64,000 nt of DNA, from NCBI RefSeq assembly GCF_900128975.1, contig NZ_FQVC01000004.1, forward strand, positions 191,423-255,422, read 5' to 3'. Shown here in pieces: positions 43,928-51,792 of this stretch. A program made the position numbers and the translations under genes. This DNA is from Devosia limi DSM 17137 (lineage in GTDB: Bacteria; Pseudomonadota; Alphaproteobacteria; Rhizobiales; Devosiaceae). The notes below the pieces were generated by a model. The model was not told the origin of the DNA. It saw only the letters and a program-made list of their open reading frames with translations, and did not search any database. Position 1 is the first letter of the stretch; each line of letters begins with the position of its first letter.

Positions 43928-45490
43928 ATGACCGCCGCCAATACCGAGACCAATAAAGACCGCGTTTTCATCTTCGACACCACGCTGCGTGATGGCGAGC
44001 AATCGCCCGGCGCGACGATGACGCTCGAAGAAAAGCTGCAGGTCGCCGAGGCGCTGGACGAGATGGGCGTCGATATCATCGAGGCCGGTTTCCCCATTGC
44101 TTCCACCGGCGATTTCGAGGCTGTGGTGGCCGTGGCCAAGCAGGTCAAAAATGCCACTGTTGCCGGGCTGGCCCGCGCCATCACTGCCGATATCGACCGC
44201 GCCGGCGAGGCGGTGCGCCACGCCCGGAAGGGTCGCATCCACACATTCGTTTCCACCTCGCCGATCCATCTGGCCCACCAGATGAAAAAGACCGAGGACG
44301 AGGTGATCGAGATCATCGCCCGCACCGTGGCGCAGGCCCGCAACCTGATCGACGATGTCGAATGGTCGGCAATGGACGCGACCCGCACGCCGCTGGAATT
44401 CCTCAAGCGCTGCGTCGAGACCGCAATCAAGGCCGGTGCCACCACCATCAACCTGCCCGATACGGTGGGTTATGCGGTGCCCGACGAGCATGAGGCCATG
44501 TTCCGGACCATCATCACCTCGGTGCCGGGCGCCGACAAGGCGATCTTCTCGGCCCATTGCCACAATGATCTGGGCCTGGCCGTGGCCAATTCGCTGGCCG
44601 CGGTGCGCGGTGGCGCCCGTCAGGTGGAATGCACCATCAATGGCCTGGGCGAACGTGCCGGCAATGCGGCGCTGGAAGAAATCGTGATGGCGCTGCGCAC
44701 CCGTGGCGACATCCTGCCCTACCAGACAGAAATCGAAACCACCCATCTCGCTCGCGCCAGCCGCATCGTTTCGGCAGCGGCGAATTTCCCGGTGCAGTAC
44801 AACAAGGCCATCGTCGGCAAGAATGCCTTCGCGCATGAAAGCGGCATCCATCAGGATGGCATGCTGAAAAATGCCGAGACCTATGAAATCATGACCCCGG
44901 CCAGCGTCGGCATCAAGGCAACCACCCTGGTGATGGGCAAGCATTCGGGCCGCGCCGCCTTCAAGGACAAGCTGAAGGAACTGGGCTACGAATTGGGCGA
45001 CAATGCCTTCCAGGAAGCCTTCCAGCGCTTCAAGGATCTGGCGGACCGCAAGAAGCATGTCTATGACGCCGATATCGTGGCGCTGGTGGATGATGAAGTC
45101 GGCTCGGTCGGCGACCGCATCAAGCTGGTGGACATGGAAGTCGTGTCCAAGACCGGCGGCGTGCACAAGGCCAACATTACCCTCACGATCGACGGCGAAG
45201 AAACTTCGGTGAGCTTTGAGGGGACCGGCTCGGTCGATGCGATCTTCAACGCCATCAAGGAAGCAGTCGGCCAGCAGCCGCATCTGGTGCTCTATGCCGT
45301 CGATGGCGTCACTGGCGGCACCGATGCGCAGGCATCGGCGCATGTGCGGCTGGAGATGAACGGCCGTATCGTTTCGGGCAATGCGGCCGAGCCGGATACG
45401 CTGGTGGCCTCGGCTCGCGCTTACCTCAATGCCTATAATCGCCTGCTGATCGAACGCGGTGCTTCGGCACAGGGCGCGATGGCCGGCTAG
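43928..45490 (+). CDS. leuA: 2-isopropylmalate synthase
   Basis: A 520-residue enzyme condensing acetyl-CoA with 2-oxoisovalerate, the first committed step to leucine. The start is taken at ATG 43928 (MTAANTETNKDRVFIFDTTLRDGEQSPG); an ATG at 43895 would add 11 residues. The catalytic TIM barrel holds DTTLRDGEQSPGA, IEAGFP, INLPDTVGYAVPDE, and HCHNDLGLAVANSLAAVRGGARQVECTINGLGERAGN. The C-terminal regulatory (leucine-binding) domain starts near residue 390 and contains GGVHKANITLTIDGEETS and TDAQASAHVRLEMNGRIVSGNA. Its substrate derives from the IlvBN/IlvC/IlvD route. Confidence 0.97.
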   Translation: MTAANTETNKDRVFIFDTTLRDGEQSPGATMTLEEKLQVAEALDEMGVDIIEAGFPIASTGDFEAVVAVAKQVKNATVAGLARAITADIDRAGEAVRHARKGRIHTFVSTSPIHLAHQMKKTEDEVIEIIARTVAQARNLIDDVEWSAMDATRTPLEFLKRCVETAIKAGATTINLPDTVGYAVPDEHEAMFRTIITSVPGADKAIFSAHCHNDLGLAVANSLAAVRGGARQVECTINGLGERAGNAALEEIVMALRTRGDILPYQTEIETTHLARASRIVSAAANFPVQYNKAIVGKNAFAHESGIHQDGMLKNAETYEIMTPASVGIKATTLVMGKHSGRAAFKDKLKELGYELGDNAFQEAFQRFKDLADRKKHVYDADIVALVDDEVGSVGDRIKLVDMEVVSKTGGVHKANITLTIDGEETSVSFEGTGSVDAIFNAIKEAVGQQPHLVLYAVDGVTGGTDAQASAHVRLEMNGRIVSGNAAEPDTLVASARAYLNAYNRLLIERGASAQGAMAG

Positions 45491-45580
45491 AACTGCATGG
45501 CAGGGGTGCCCGGCTCATCTTGCGCGTGACGCTGCTTTGCGGCACGAGTTGGATGGCAATCATCAGGGGCACCCCCGCCA

Positions 45581-46522
45581 TTGACGCTCAGGTCTGAAAT
45601 TCGCGGGATATTGACCGGCGTGTCGCTGGTGGCGGCGGTGGTGCTGGTGGCGATCAGCATGCCGCCCCGCATTCCCGGGCAGGAATTGCTGCATAGCCTG
45701 CGGTTCCACATCGCCCTGGTCTGCCTGGTCCTGCCGCTGTTGCTGCTGATCAACGGCGCCTGGATTCGCGCGTCGCTGGTGGGCTTGCTGGTGGCGCTCA
45801 GCCTCGGGCAGGGGGCGCTGATCGTGCGGGCGCAGCAGGCGACGCGCGCGCCGCTGCCGGGGGAGGATGCCCCGGCCTTCACGCTGATGAGTTTCAACGT
45901 CCTTTCCAGCAATCGCTCCGGGCGGGAGCTGGCGGATTACATCATCGCCTCGGCGCCCGATATTGCGGTGATCATGGAAGCGCCTGGGATTGCGCGCTAT
46001 TTGCCCGACCTGCTGCAGACGTTTCCCTACAAGCTTGGCTGCGAGGGCCGTGCCACCTGCGATCTGATGGTGCTGTCGCGCACGCCGTTTACCAGTGGTC
46101 GGGTGTTGCCGCTTTATCCGTTGAACCGGGAGCGGCTGATCCTTGGCGTGACCGAAATTGCCGGGCAGAGCGTCAATATTGTCGGCGTGCATCTCAGCAA
46201 GCCGTATTTCGACGAAACTGCCAACATCGAGCTGGAGAGCGTCGAGGACGCCCTGATTGGCGTTGACGGGCCAATGGTGCTGGCGGGCGATCTCAACGCT
46301 GCCGCCTGGTCGCGCAGCGTTGCCCGCTTTGTCGAGCAGTCCGGGCTAGAACCGCCGCCGTCCTATCCCGCGACCTGGCCGGTTCGCGCGGGGGCATTTG
46401 GCGTGCCCATCGACAATGTATTCTCGCGGCACGGGGCGGTGATCGAATCGATCAGCGCCACGCCATCATCGTTCGGGTCGAACCATTTTGGACTGATCGC
46501 GAAGGTGCGGTTGGCGGAGTAG
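45581..46522 (+). CDS. Endonuclease/exonuclease/phosphatase (EEP) family membrane protein
   Basis: A 313-residue protein with three hydrophobic segments in the first 85 residues, then an EEP hydrolase domain from about residue 98. Motifs: TLMSFNVLSSN (metal Asn), VIMEAPGI (metal Glu), VGVHLSKPYF, MVLAGDLNAAAWS (catalytic Asp/Asn), FGSNHFGLIAKV (catalytic His). The common form GDxN and SDH is here GDLN and SNH: the Asp before the final His is Asn, a deviation worth noting. It starts with TTG at 45581. The substrate might be phospholipid, sugar phosphate or nucleic acid in the periplasm. Confidence 0.82.
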   Translation: MTLRSEIRGILTGVSLVAAVVLVAISMPPRIPGQELLHSLRFHIALVCLVLPLLLLINGAWIRASLVGLLVALSLGQGALIVRAQQATRAPLPGEDAPAFTLMSFNVLSSNRSGRELADYIIASAPDIAVIMEAPGIARYLPDLLQTFPYKLGCEGRATCDLMVLSRTPFTSGRVLPLYPLNRERLILGVTEIAGQSVNIVGVHLSKPYFDETANIELESVEDALIGVDGPMVLAGDLNAAAWSRSVARFVEQSGLEPPPSYPATWPVRAGAFGVPIDNVFSRHGAVIESISATPSSFGSNHFGLIAKVRLAE

Positions 46523-46583
46523 GGGGGTGGGCGGTTGGTGGCGCCCACGCTGAGCTTGCAGCTTGCTTCATTCCTGATCCAAA

Positions 46584-46673
46584 CCCGGAGTCATTCCCGC
46601 GAAGGCGGGAATCCATTCTTGTTTGCACCGGAGCCGAAGAATGGATTCCCGCCTTCGCGGGAATGACTCCGGG
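46584..46673. repeat. REP-like palindrome, family 2: perfect 37-bp inverted repeat
   Basis: cccggagtcattcccgcgaaggcgggaatccattctt (46584-46620) is exactly complementary to 46637-46673, with a 16-base loop. Each arm itself contains the small palindrome attcccgcg-aag-gcgggaat. It lies in the convergent gap between the EEP gene and the aminotransferase gene. Confidence 0.9.
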
Positions 46674-46718
46674 GATTTGAGAATGACCTGCGAGACGTTT
46701 GCACCGAGAGGGCGACTA

Positions 46719-47825
46719 CTAGCGCCCCGCGTGCTGCACAGCCTCTGGCAACATGGCCTCGAACAGGTCCAGGTCTGCGTCCAACCCAACCGACACGCGG
46801 ATGCAGCGATCCAGGCCCGGTGTCATCGGTTTGCGGATGAAGACGCCGCGTTCGGCGAGGCCTTTCAACACGGCGCCGGCGAAAGCGCCGTCACGGCCGC
46901 AGTCGATGGCGACGAAATTGGTGGCGGAGGGCAGGGGCACGAGGCCATTGGCTTCGGCAATGCGGGCGATGCGGCGACGGGCTGCGGCAGTGCGCTCGAC
47001 CACTTCGGCCAGGTAGGCATGCTCGCCAATGGCGGCGATGGCGGCGGCCTGGGCGATATTGTTAACGCCGAAATGGTTGCGGACCCGCTCGAAGGCACGA
47101 ATCGTCGTTGCTTCGCCAATGGCATAGCCGCAGCGCAGCCCGGCCATGCCATAGGCCTTGGAGAAGGTGCGCAGCCGCAGCACATTGGGGCGGCTGGTAT
47201 CGATCGCGGGCAGCGTGCCGGCCGGCGCCAGCTCGCCATAGGCTTCGTCGAGCAGCAAGAGGGTCGTGGGCGGCACCGCCTCGATAAAGCGCTGTACGGC
47301 CTCGGCGGGCCACCAGCTGCCCATCGGATTGTCGGGGTTGGCCAGATAGACGATCTTGGCCTGCTGGCGCCGGGTAGCGGCCAGCAGGCCCTCGAGATCC
47401 TCGCGATCATCGATATAGGGCACTGTATGCAGCTGGGCGCCAAAGCCGGTCACGTGATAGTTGAAGGTGGGATAGCCGCCCAACGAAGTGACCACGCTGT
47501 CGCCGGGGCCGGCGAACAGCCTGACGCAGAGCCCCAGCACGCCGTCGACGCCCTCTCCCACGGTGACTTCATCGGCCTTGATGCCGTGATGATCAGCCAA
47601 AGTCTGGCGCAGCAGAAAGACTTCGGGATCGCAGTATTTCCAGCTGTCATTTGTTGCCTGGATCATGGCGTTAAGAACTGCGGGGGCCGGGCCAAAGCGA
47701 GACTCATTGGCGCCCAGCCGGGCGCGAAAGGCACGGCCAGAAGCCCGTTCCAGCGCCTCTGGCCCGACAAAGGGCACGGTTTCGGGCAGGCGGGCGGCAA
47801 TCGGGGTCAGTGCAGGCCGGATCAT
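46719..47825 (-). CDS. PLP-dependent aminotransferase (HisC-like class I/II)
   Basis: A 368-residue aminotransferase. The order of motifs is that of histidinol-phosphate aminotransferase-like proteins: RLGANESRFGPAPAVLNAM, GEGVDGVLGLCVRLFAGPGDSVVTSLGGYPTFNYHVTG, YLANPDNPMGSWW, LLLDEAYGEL, the PLP lysine in RTFSKAYGMAGLRCGYAIG and the substrate Arg in CIRVSVGLDADLDLF. There are no other his genes nearby, so the substrate may be histidinol phosphate, an aromatic amino acid or a cobalamin-type amino alcohol phosphate. It stands alone. Confidence 0.9.
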   Translation of the reverse strand: MIRPALTPIAARLPETVPFVGPEALERASGRAFRARLGANESRFGPAPAVLNAMIQATNDSWKYCDPEVFLLRQTLADHHGIKADEVTVGEGVDGVLGLCVRLFAGPGDSVVTSLGGYPTFNYHVTGFGAQLHTVPYIDDREDLEGLLAATRRQQAKIVYLANPDNPMGSWWPAEAVQRFIEAVPPTTLLLLDEAYGELAPAGTLPAIDTSRPNVLRLRTFSKAYGMAGLRCGYAIGEATTIRAFERVRNHFGVNNIAQAAAIAAIGEHAYLAEVVERTAAARRRIARIAEANGLVPLPSATNFVAIDCGRDGAFAGAVLKGLAERGVFIRKPMTPGLDRCIRVSVGLDADLDLFEAMLPEAVQHAGR

Positions 47826-48198
47826 GGCTGGGGTCTCGGTACAGATTCGCCTGCCATCCTATTCGGACGTGCGAGGCCTGCAAGGCCGCGATTTGCCTGG
47901 GCCCGGCAGGGATTGGCCGCGATAGCGAGCAGTCGTTAACGCCGCAGCGGCAAATGGTTACTGGCATGGCCCAGCCATGACAACACTGGCACAGTCTAGA
48001 ATGGTTATGCACAGGGCCTGGGGCGTGTGCGCGGCTGAAAGGCCCGGAAATCGGGTGCTTTGCGGCCCTTGTTATTAGATTGCATTTGAAACAAATCCCG
48101 CCGATCCGCGAAAGATTGCAGAAGGCATGAAGGGCCCAGTTTCTGCTCACACCAAACGGTGCCTCTCCGTCGATTCGCTTAACTCAGGAGCTCCTGCG
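47826..48198. other. Gene-free interval upstream of a small conserved-looking ORF
   Basis: In 373 bases I see no gene and no recognisable RNA. There is one weak stem, gggcct (48014-48019) with aggccc about 20 bases later. The right end must hold the promoter of the 67-residue ORF. Confidence 0.4.
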
Positions 48199-48402
48199 AT
48201 GCCTCCCACCTATGTGCTTGCCCGTGACCATCTCGAGCGTGCGGCCACCATCCTGCAGGGCACGGACAGTCGCTCCCAGCAACTGCGCCACATCATTGAA
48301 CGCACCATCGCCTTGATGGACGATTTCCGCCGCCAGGAAGCGCCGGAGAACGAAAACATCCTGGATCTCGAAAGCATCCGCCGCCAGCGCGGAATCATCT
48401 GA
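48199..48402 (+). CDS. Small hypothetical protein, 67 residues
   Basis: ATG at 48199 is preceded by AGGAG eight bases upstream. The protein MPPTYVLARDHLERAATILQ.. is almost all helical and ends with a basic EDxxR-type tail (ENILDLESIRRQRGII). It has no signal peptide or membrane segment. It may be a small cytoplasmic regulator or adaptor; I recognise no family. A hairpin (gggcgccagaaggcgcccc near 48418-48437) follows, in a convergent gap with the channel gene. Confidence 0.65.
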   Translation: MPPTYVLARDHLERAATILQGTDSRSQQLRHIIERTIALMDDFRRQEAPENENILDLESIRRQRGII

Positions 48403-48448
48403 TTGCCCAATCTGCCCAGGGCGCCAGAAGGCGCCCCGGGCGGATGGC

Positions 48449-49300
48449 CTATATGCCGGTTCGAGTTTCCGGATTGGCCTCATTGGGGTTTGGCGCGACA
48501 TTGATCAGCGCCTTCTCTTCCTTGCTCCCGTCCAGTTCCCTGTTCAAAGCCAGCTTGGCCTGCTCGGTCAGATCAAAGAGCACGGCCAGATATTGCGGGG
48601 TCTTTACCCAGGCGCGCAACTGCATGTTGACGGCAGAGCCTGTGAAACTGTCGACATGCACCGAAGGGGGTGGATTGACCTCAACCCGCTCGTCGCTGGT
48701 AGCGATCCGCAACAGGATCTTGCGGGAATTGGCAATGTCGATGCTGTCGGGCACGCTGACATTGACGTCCACCCGCCGCCGCGGCTCGCGGCTGTGGTTG
48801 GTGATGGCCGATGCCCACAGCTTCTGGTTGGGCGTAAATATGTAAAGCCCGCTCGATGAGCGCAGCCGGGTGCCGAACAGACCGATTTCCACCACCACGC
48901 CAGCGACGCCATCGCCCTGGATGAACTCGCCAATGGCGATGGGGCGCAGCCAGAGCAGCATCAGGCCGGCGGCGATATTGGACAGCGTGCCCTGCAGCGC
49001 CAATGCGATTGCCAGACCCGCCGCGCCCAGCACCGCCAGAATCGTCGTGCTGGCCACACCGAGCAGGTTGAGCGCGGCGATGATGGCAAATCCCATGATT
49101 CCATAGCGCACCACCTGCGAGAGCAGCGGGCCGTAATTCTGATCCACGCCATTGGCGCGCGAGAACAGCCGGAGGATGCCGCGCGCCGCCAGGCGGGCGA
49201 GGAACCAGCCGGCGAGCAGAAGCGCGGCGGCGGTCAGCACCAGGACGGCATGATCGGCCAGCCAATGCACAGGCAGATAGAGAAAATCGGAATCGGGCAT
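48449..49300 (-). CDS. MscS family mechanosensitive channel
   Basis: A 283-residue small-conductance channel that releases solutes upon osmotic downshock. Three membrane helices are visible: ADHAVLVLTAAALLLAGWFLARLA, then YGIMGFAIIAALNLLGVASTTILAVLGAAGLAIALALQGTLSNIAAGLMLLWLRPIAIGEFI, where the Gly/Ala-packed TM3 pore helix (AVLGAAGLAIALALQGTLSN) is diagnostic. The cytoplasmic beta and alpha-beta domains follow (RSSSGLYIFTPNQKLWASAITNHSREPRRRVDVNVSV). The length matches E. coli MscS. Confidence 0.93.
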   Translation of the reverse strand: MPDSDFLYLPVHWLADHAVLVLTAAALLLAGWFLARLAARGILRLFSRANGVDQNYGPLLSQVVRYGIMGFAIIAALNLLGVASTTILAVLGAAGLAIALALQGTLSNIAAGLMLLWLRPIAIGEFIQGDGVAGVVVEIGLFGTRLRSSSGLYIFTPNQKLWASAITNHSREPRRRVDVNVSVPDSIDIANSRKILLRIATSDERVEVNPPPSVHVDSFTGSAVNMQLRAWVKTPQYLAVLFDLTEQAKLALNRELDGSKEEKALINVAPNPNEANPETRTGI

Positions 49301-49442
49301 AAAGAAAAAAGTCCAGGATTGCTGCGGCTTCCGCGCCGCTGCGACATCTTAGCAAAGCTTTGCGACGAGGAAACTGGCCAAGGGCGCTAGACAGGCGAGA
49401 ATCCCTTGGCTATACAGCGCTCACTTTGGAGCCCCAGGCAGT

Positions 49443-49518
49443 GGGCGAGTAGCTCAGCTGGTAGAGCAGACGACTCTTAATCGTCGGGTCCACGGTTCGA
49501 ATCCGTGCTCGCCCACCA
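49443..49518 (+). tRNA. tRNA-Lys (anticodon CTT)
   Basis: A 76-base cloverleaf: acceptor stem gggcgag / ctcgccc, D arm gctc..gagc, anticodon stem gacga / tcgtc with loop ctcttaa (anticodon CTT at 49476-49478), T arm cacgg-ttcgaat-ccgtg, discriminator A and encoded CCA. It reads AAG codons. No mobile element or integrase lies next to it. Confidence 0.97.
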
Positions 49519-49809
49519 AAGTCCTCCCCCGGGAATACAGGGGAAATTCACAAGCCGATGAATGCTGCCACCGGAACGGGCGAAAGCGCGCTGCCGGTGT
49601 TTGCCTTGCCAGTTCTTGCCGTTCCGATGATTGCCCGGTGCGGGCGGGGACGGAGGAGTCTGTCGCTAAGCTGTCATGGCGGGCCTCAAACCCCAAGAAT
49701 TCTGCGACTTTGGTTGGTGAGCTGTCGCTTCGCGCTTTCCCTTGGACGGCTTGGGCGCTATTAGCGCAGCACAATTGTATTTGCCCAACCCCAGAGGGAT
49801 AACCCCACA

Positions 49810-50493
49810 ATGTTCGGTCTCGACGCCAGCTTCGTCAGCTCGTTCTTCCAGGTCATCATGATTGACCTCGTCCTCGCCGGCGACAATGCCGTCGTTATCG
49901 GCCTTGCCGCCGCCGGGTTGCCCAAGGAGATGCGCAGCAAGGCCATCCTGATCGGCATCGCGGCCGCGACCGTCATGCGTATCGGCTTTGCCCTGATCAC
50001 CACCCAGCTGCTGGCGGTTACTGGCCTGCTGCTGGTCGGTGGCCTGCTGCTGCTGTGGGTCTGCTGGAAGATGTACCAGGAGCTCAAGGCCGGTCATCCC
50101 GATGACCACCCGGTCGTTCTCGACGCCGATGGCAATGCAACTGCGCCCAAGGCGAAGACGCTGCGTCAGGCCGTCATCCAGATCATCATTGCCGACGTGT
50201 CGATGTCGCTGGACAACGTGCTGGCCGTGGCCGGCGCCGCGCAGCACCATCCCGAAGTGCTGGTGTTCGGTCTGATCCTGTCAGTTGCGCTGATGGGCCT
50301 GGCGTCCTCGTTCATCGCCTCGCTGCTCAACAGGCATCGCTGGATCGCCTGGGTCGGCCTGGTCATCATCCTCTACGTCGCCGTCAAGATGATCTACGAA
50401 GGCGCCGACCAGTTGCTGGGCTATACGCTGCCAACCATTCCGTTCATCGGCGGTGGGCATCCCCCGGTTCCTGTTGTGGTCCCGGCAGCTTAG
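49810..50493 (+). CDS. TerC family integral membrane protein
   Basis: A 227-residue membrane protein with about seven segments. Signature residues include VIMIDLVLAGDNAVVIGLAAAGLP near the start and, repeated in the second half, IIIADVSMSLDNVLAVAGAAQHHPE. The acidic DxxLAxDNA/DxxMSxDN pattern is that of TerC/YjbE proteins, linked to manganese or other metal export. RBS AGAGGG. The 290-base leader could hold a metal-responsive element, but I find no convincing yybP-ykoY-like riboswitch core in it. Confidence 0.92.
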   Translation: MFGLDASFVSSFFQVIMIDLVLAGDNAVVIGLAAAGLPKEMRSKAILIGIAAATVMRIGFALITTQLLAVTGLLLVGGLLLLWVCWKMYQELKAGHPDDHPVVLDADGNATAPKAKTLRQAVIQIIIADVSMSLDNVLAVAGAAQHHPEVLVFGLILSVALMGLASSFIASLLNRHRWIAWVGLVIILYVAVKMIYEGADQLLGYTLPTIPFIGGGHPPVPVVVPAA

Positions 50494-50513
50494 TCTTTGG
50501 TAACCACCCAATG

Positions 50514-50541
50514 ATCTTTGCGGCATTGCTGCCGCAAAGAT
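50514..50541. terminator. Perfect hairpin after terC
   Basis: atctttgcggca-ttgc-tgccgcaaagat is a perfect 12-bp stem with a four-base loop, 20 bases after the terC stop. Only aggaaatt follows, so termination would be weak; it may protect the 3' end. Confidence 0.55.
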
Positions 50542-50604
50542 AGGAAATTGCTCATCTTGGGGAGCTAGCGTTCGGCAGTCCTGAATTGTGCCGGAACCCC
50601 CAAG

Positions 50605-51792
50605 ATGTCTGCAACCGCCGATCGATTGGTCCAGCCGAATACGGCCGTGGGCCACCAGAAGGTCGCGGCGTCGGCCACACCTGCTGCCGAACTCGAGATG
50701 CGGATGGTCTCGGGCCCTGAATGGGACCGGATCGTCGCCGGGTTCGACGCGGTCTGCCAGGAGCAGCTTTACGCCTTTGCCGTTGCGCGCTGGCCTGCAG
50801 TCAAGCAGGAGCCCATGCTGTTCCTGCTGGGGGGCGAAGTGGTTGGCGGCGCGCTGGTGATGATCCAGCCCTTGCCCCTGGGCCTCAGCCATATCGCGGT
50901 TTCCAAATGGGGACCAATGCAGCGCGATGGCAGCCGCGCCGATGCCGATGTCATCTATGCCGGCATGATCGAGGCCCTGATGGCAGAATATGCGCACAAG
51001 CGTGGATTGATGCTCTCGGTGCTGCCACGCGCGTCGCTGGCGCCCGGCAATGGCGAATATGCCCATCTGATCAAGCGCGGCTTCAAGCGCGGTAGCGCGC
51101 TGATGTTTCCCAATCGCTACATCGTCAACCTGCGTCTCGACGATGCGGCGCAGCGCAAGAGCTTCAACCAGAAATGGCGCTACCACCTCAACAAGTCGGA
51201 AAAGGCCGGGCTGAGCTTCGAGCATGCCGGGCCCGAGCGGGTGGGGGAGTTCGAGGCGCTGTATCAGGCGATGGCCGATCGCAAGCAGTTTCCGGATCAT
51301 TCGGCCTATGACACGGTGCCGCTGCTGATGGCGCTGGACGAGCCGGCGCTGCGGCCAGAGCTGTTCTTTGTTCGCCATGAGGGCGAACTGGTCGCGGGGG
51401 CGGTGATCTTCAAGGCGGGCGAGCGCGCCGTCTACCTTTATGGCGCCACCAATGACAAGGCGCTGCCGCTGCGCGCCGGCTATTTCATGCATTGGCACAT
51501 CATCCGCTGGCTGCGCGATAATACGCCAGCCAATTGGTATGACCTGGGTGGCACCGATGGCTTCCAGGGGCTGCATCAGTTCAAGAAGGGCATGGTCGGC
51601 GATGCCGGCGTGATCGAGCCGGTGCCGCCGGTGGCCAATTATGCGTCGAAGCCATTGGCATACCTGCTGGGCAATGGCGCGTTTCTGGCGCGCGATGCCT
51701 ATTACCAGTTGCGGCGCATGGCCGAGGGGCTGTTGTCATCCAAGGCGCGGCCCAATCAGGCACGCGCCGGGGGCGACGAGTCGGCGCCATGA
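50605..51792 (+). CDS. FemAB-like peptidoglycan/lipid-linked aminoacyl transferase
   Basis: A 395-residue protein with two GNAT-like halves as in FemX/FemA: first half LFLLGGEVVGGALVMIQPLPLGLSHIAVSKWGPM, second half FFVRHEGELVAGAVIFKAGERAVYLYGATNDKALPLRAGYFMHWHIIRWL and WYDLGGTDGFQGLHQFKKGMVG. In Gram-positives FemABX add amino acids from tRNA to lipid II; in Gram-negatives relatives are less clear, some acting in polysaccharide export systems. The gene begins at ATG 50605. Its stop overlaps the start of a flippase gene (ATGA at 51789-51792), indicating a shared function with lipid-linked sugar or peptide. Confidence 0.85.
   Translation: MSATADRLVQPNTAVGHQKVAASATPAAELEMRMVSGPEWDRIVAGFDAVCQEQLYAFAVARWPAVKQEPMLFLLGGEVVGGALVMIQPLPLGLSHIAVSKWGPMQRDGSRADADVIYAGMIEALMAEYAHKRGLMLSVLPRASLAPGNGEYAHLIKRGFKRGSALMFPNRYIVNLRLDDAAQRKSFNQKWRYHLNKSEKAGLSFEHAGPERVGEFEALYQAMADRKQFPDHSAYDTVPLLMALDEPALRPELFFVRHEGELVAGAVIFKAGERAVYLYGATNDKALPLRAGYFMHWHIIRWLRDNTPANWYDLGGTDGFQGLHQFKKGMVGDAGVIEPVPPVANYASKPLAYLLGNGAFLARDAYYQLRRMAEGLLSSKARPNQARAGGDESAP

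Noticed and set aside
49443..49518. tRNA-Lys as an attachment site for an integrated element
   Set aside because: No integrase, no direct repeat of the tRNA 3' end and only housekeeping genes on both sides.
49519..49809. Possible yybP-ykoY-like manganese riboswitch before terC
   Set aside because: TerC genes often have such a leader, and ggggacggaggag occurs at 49637-49649, but I cannot find both conserved loops or the expected stems. A covariance-model search would decide.
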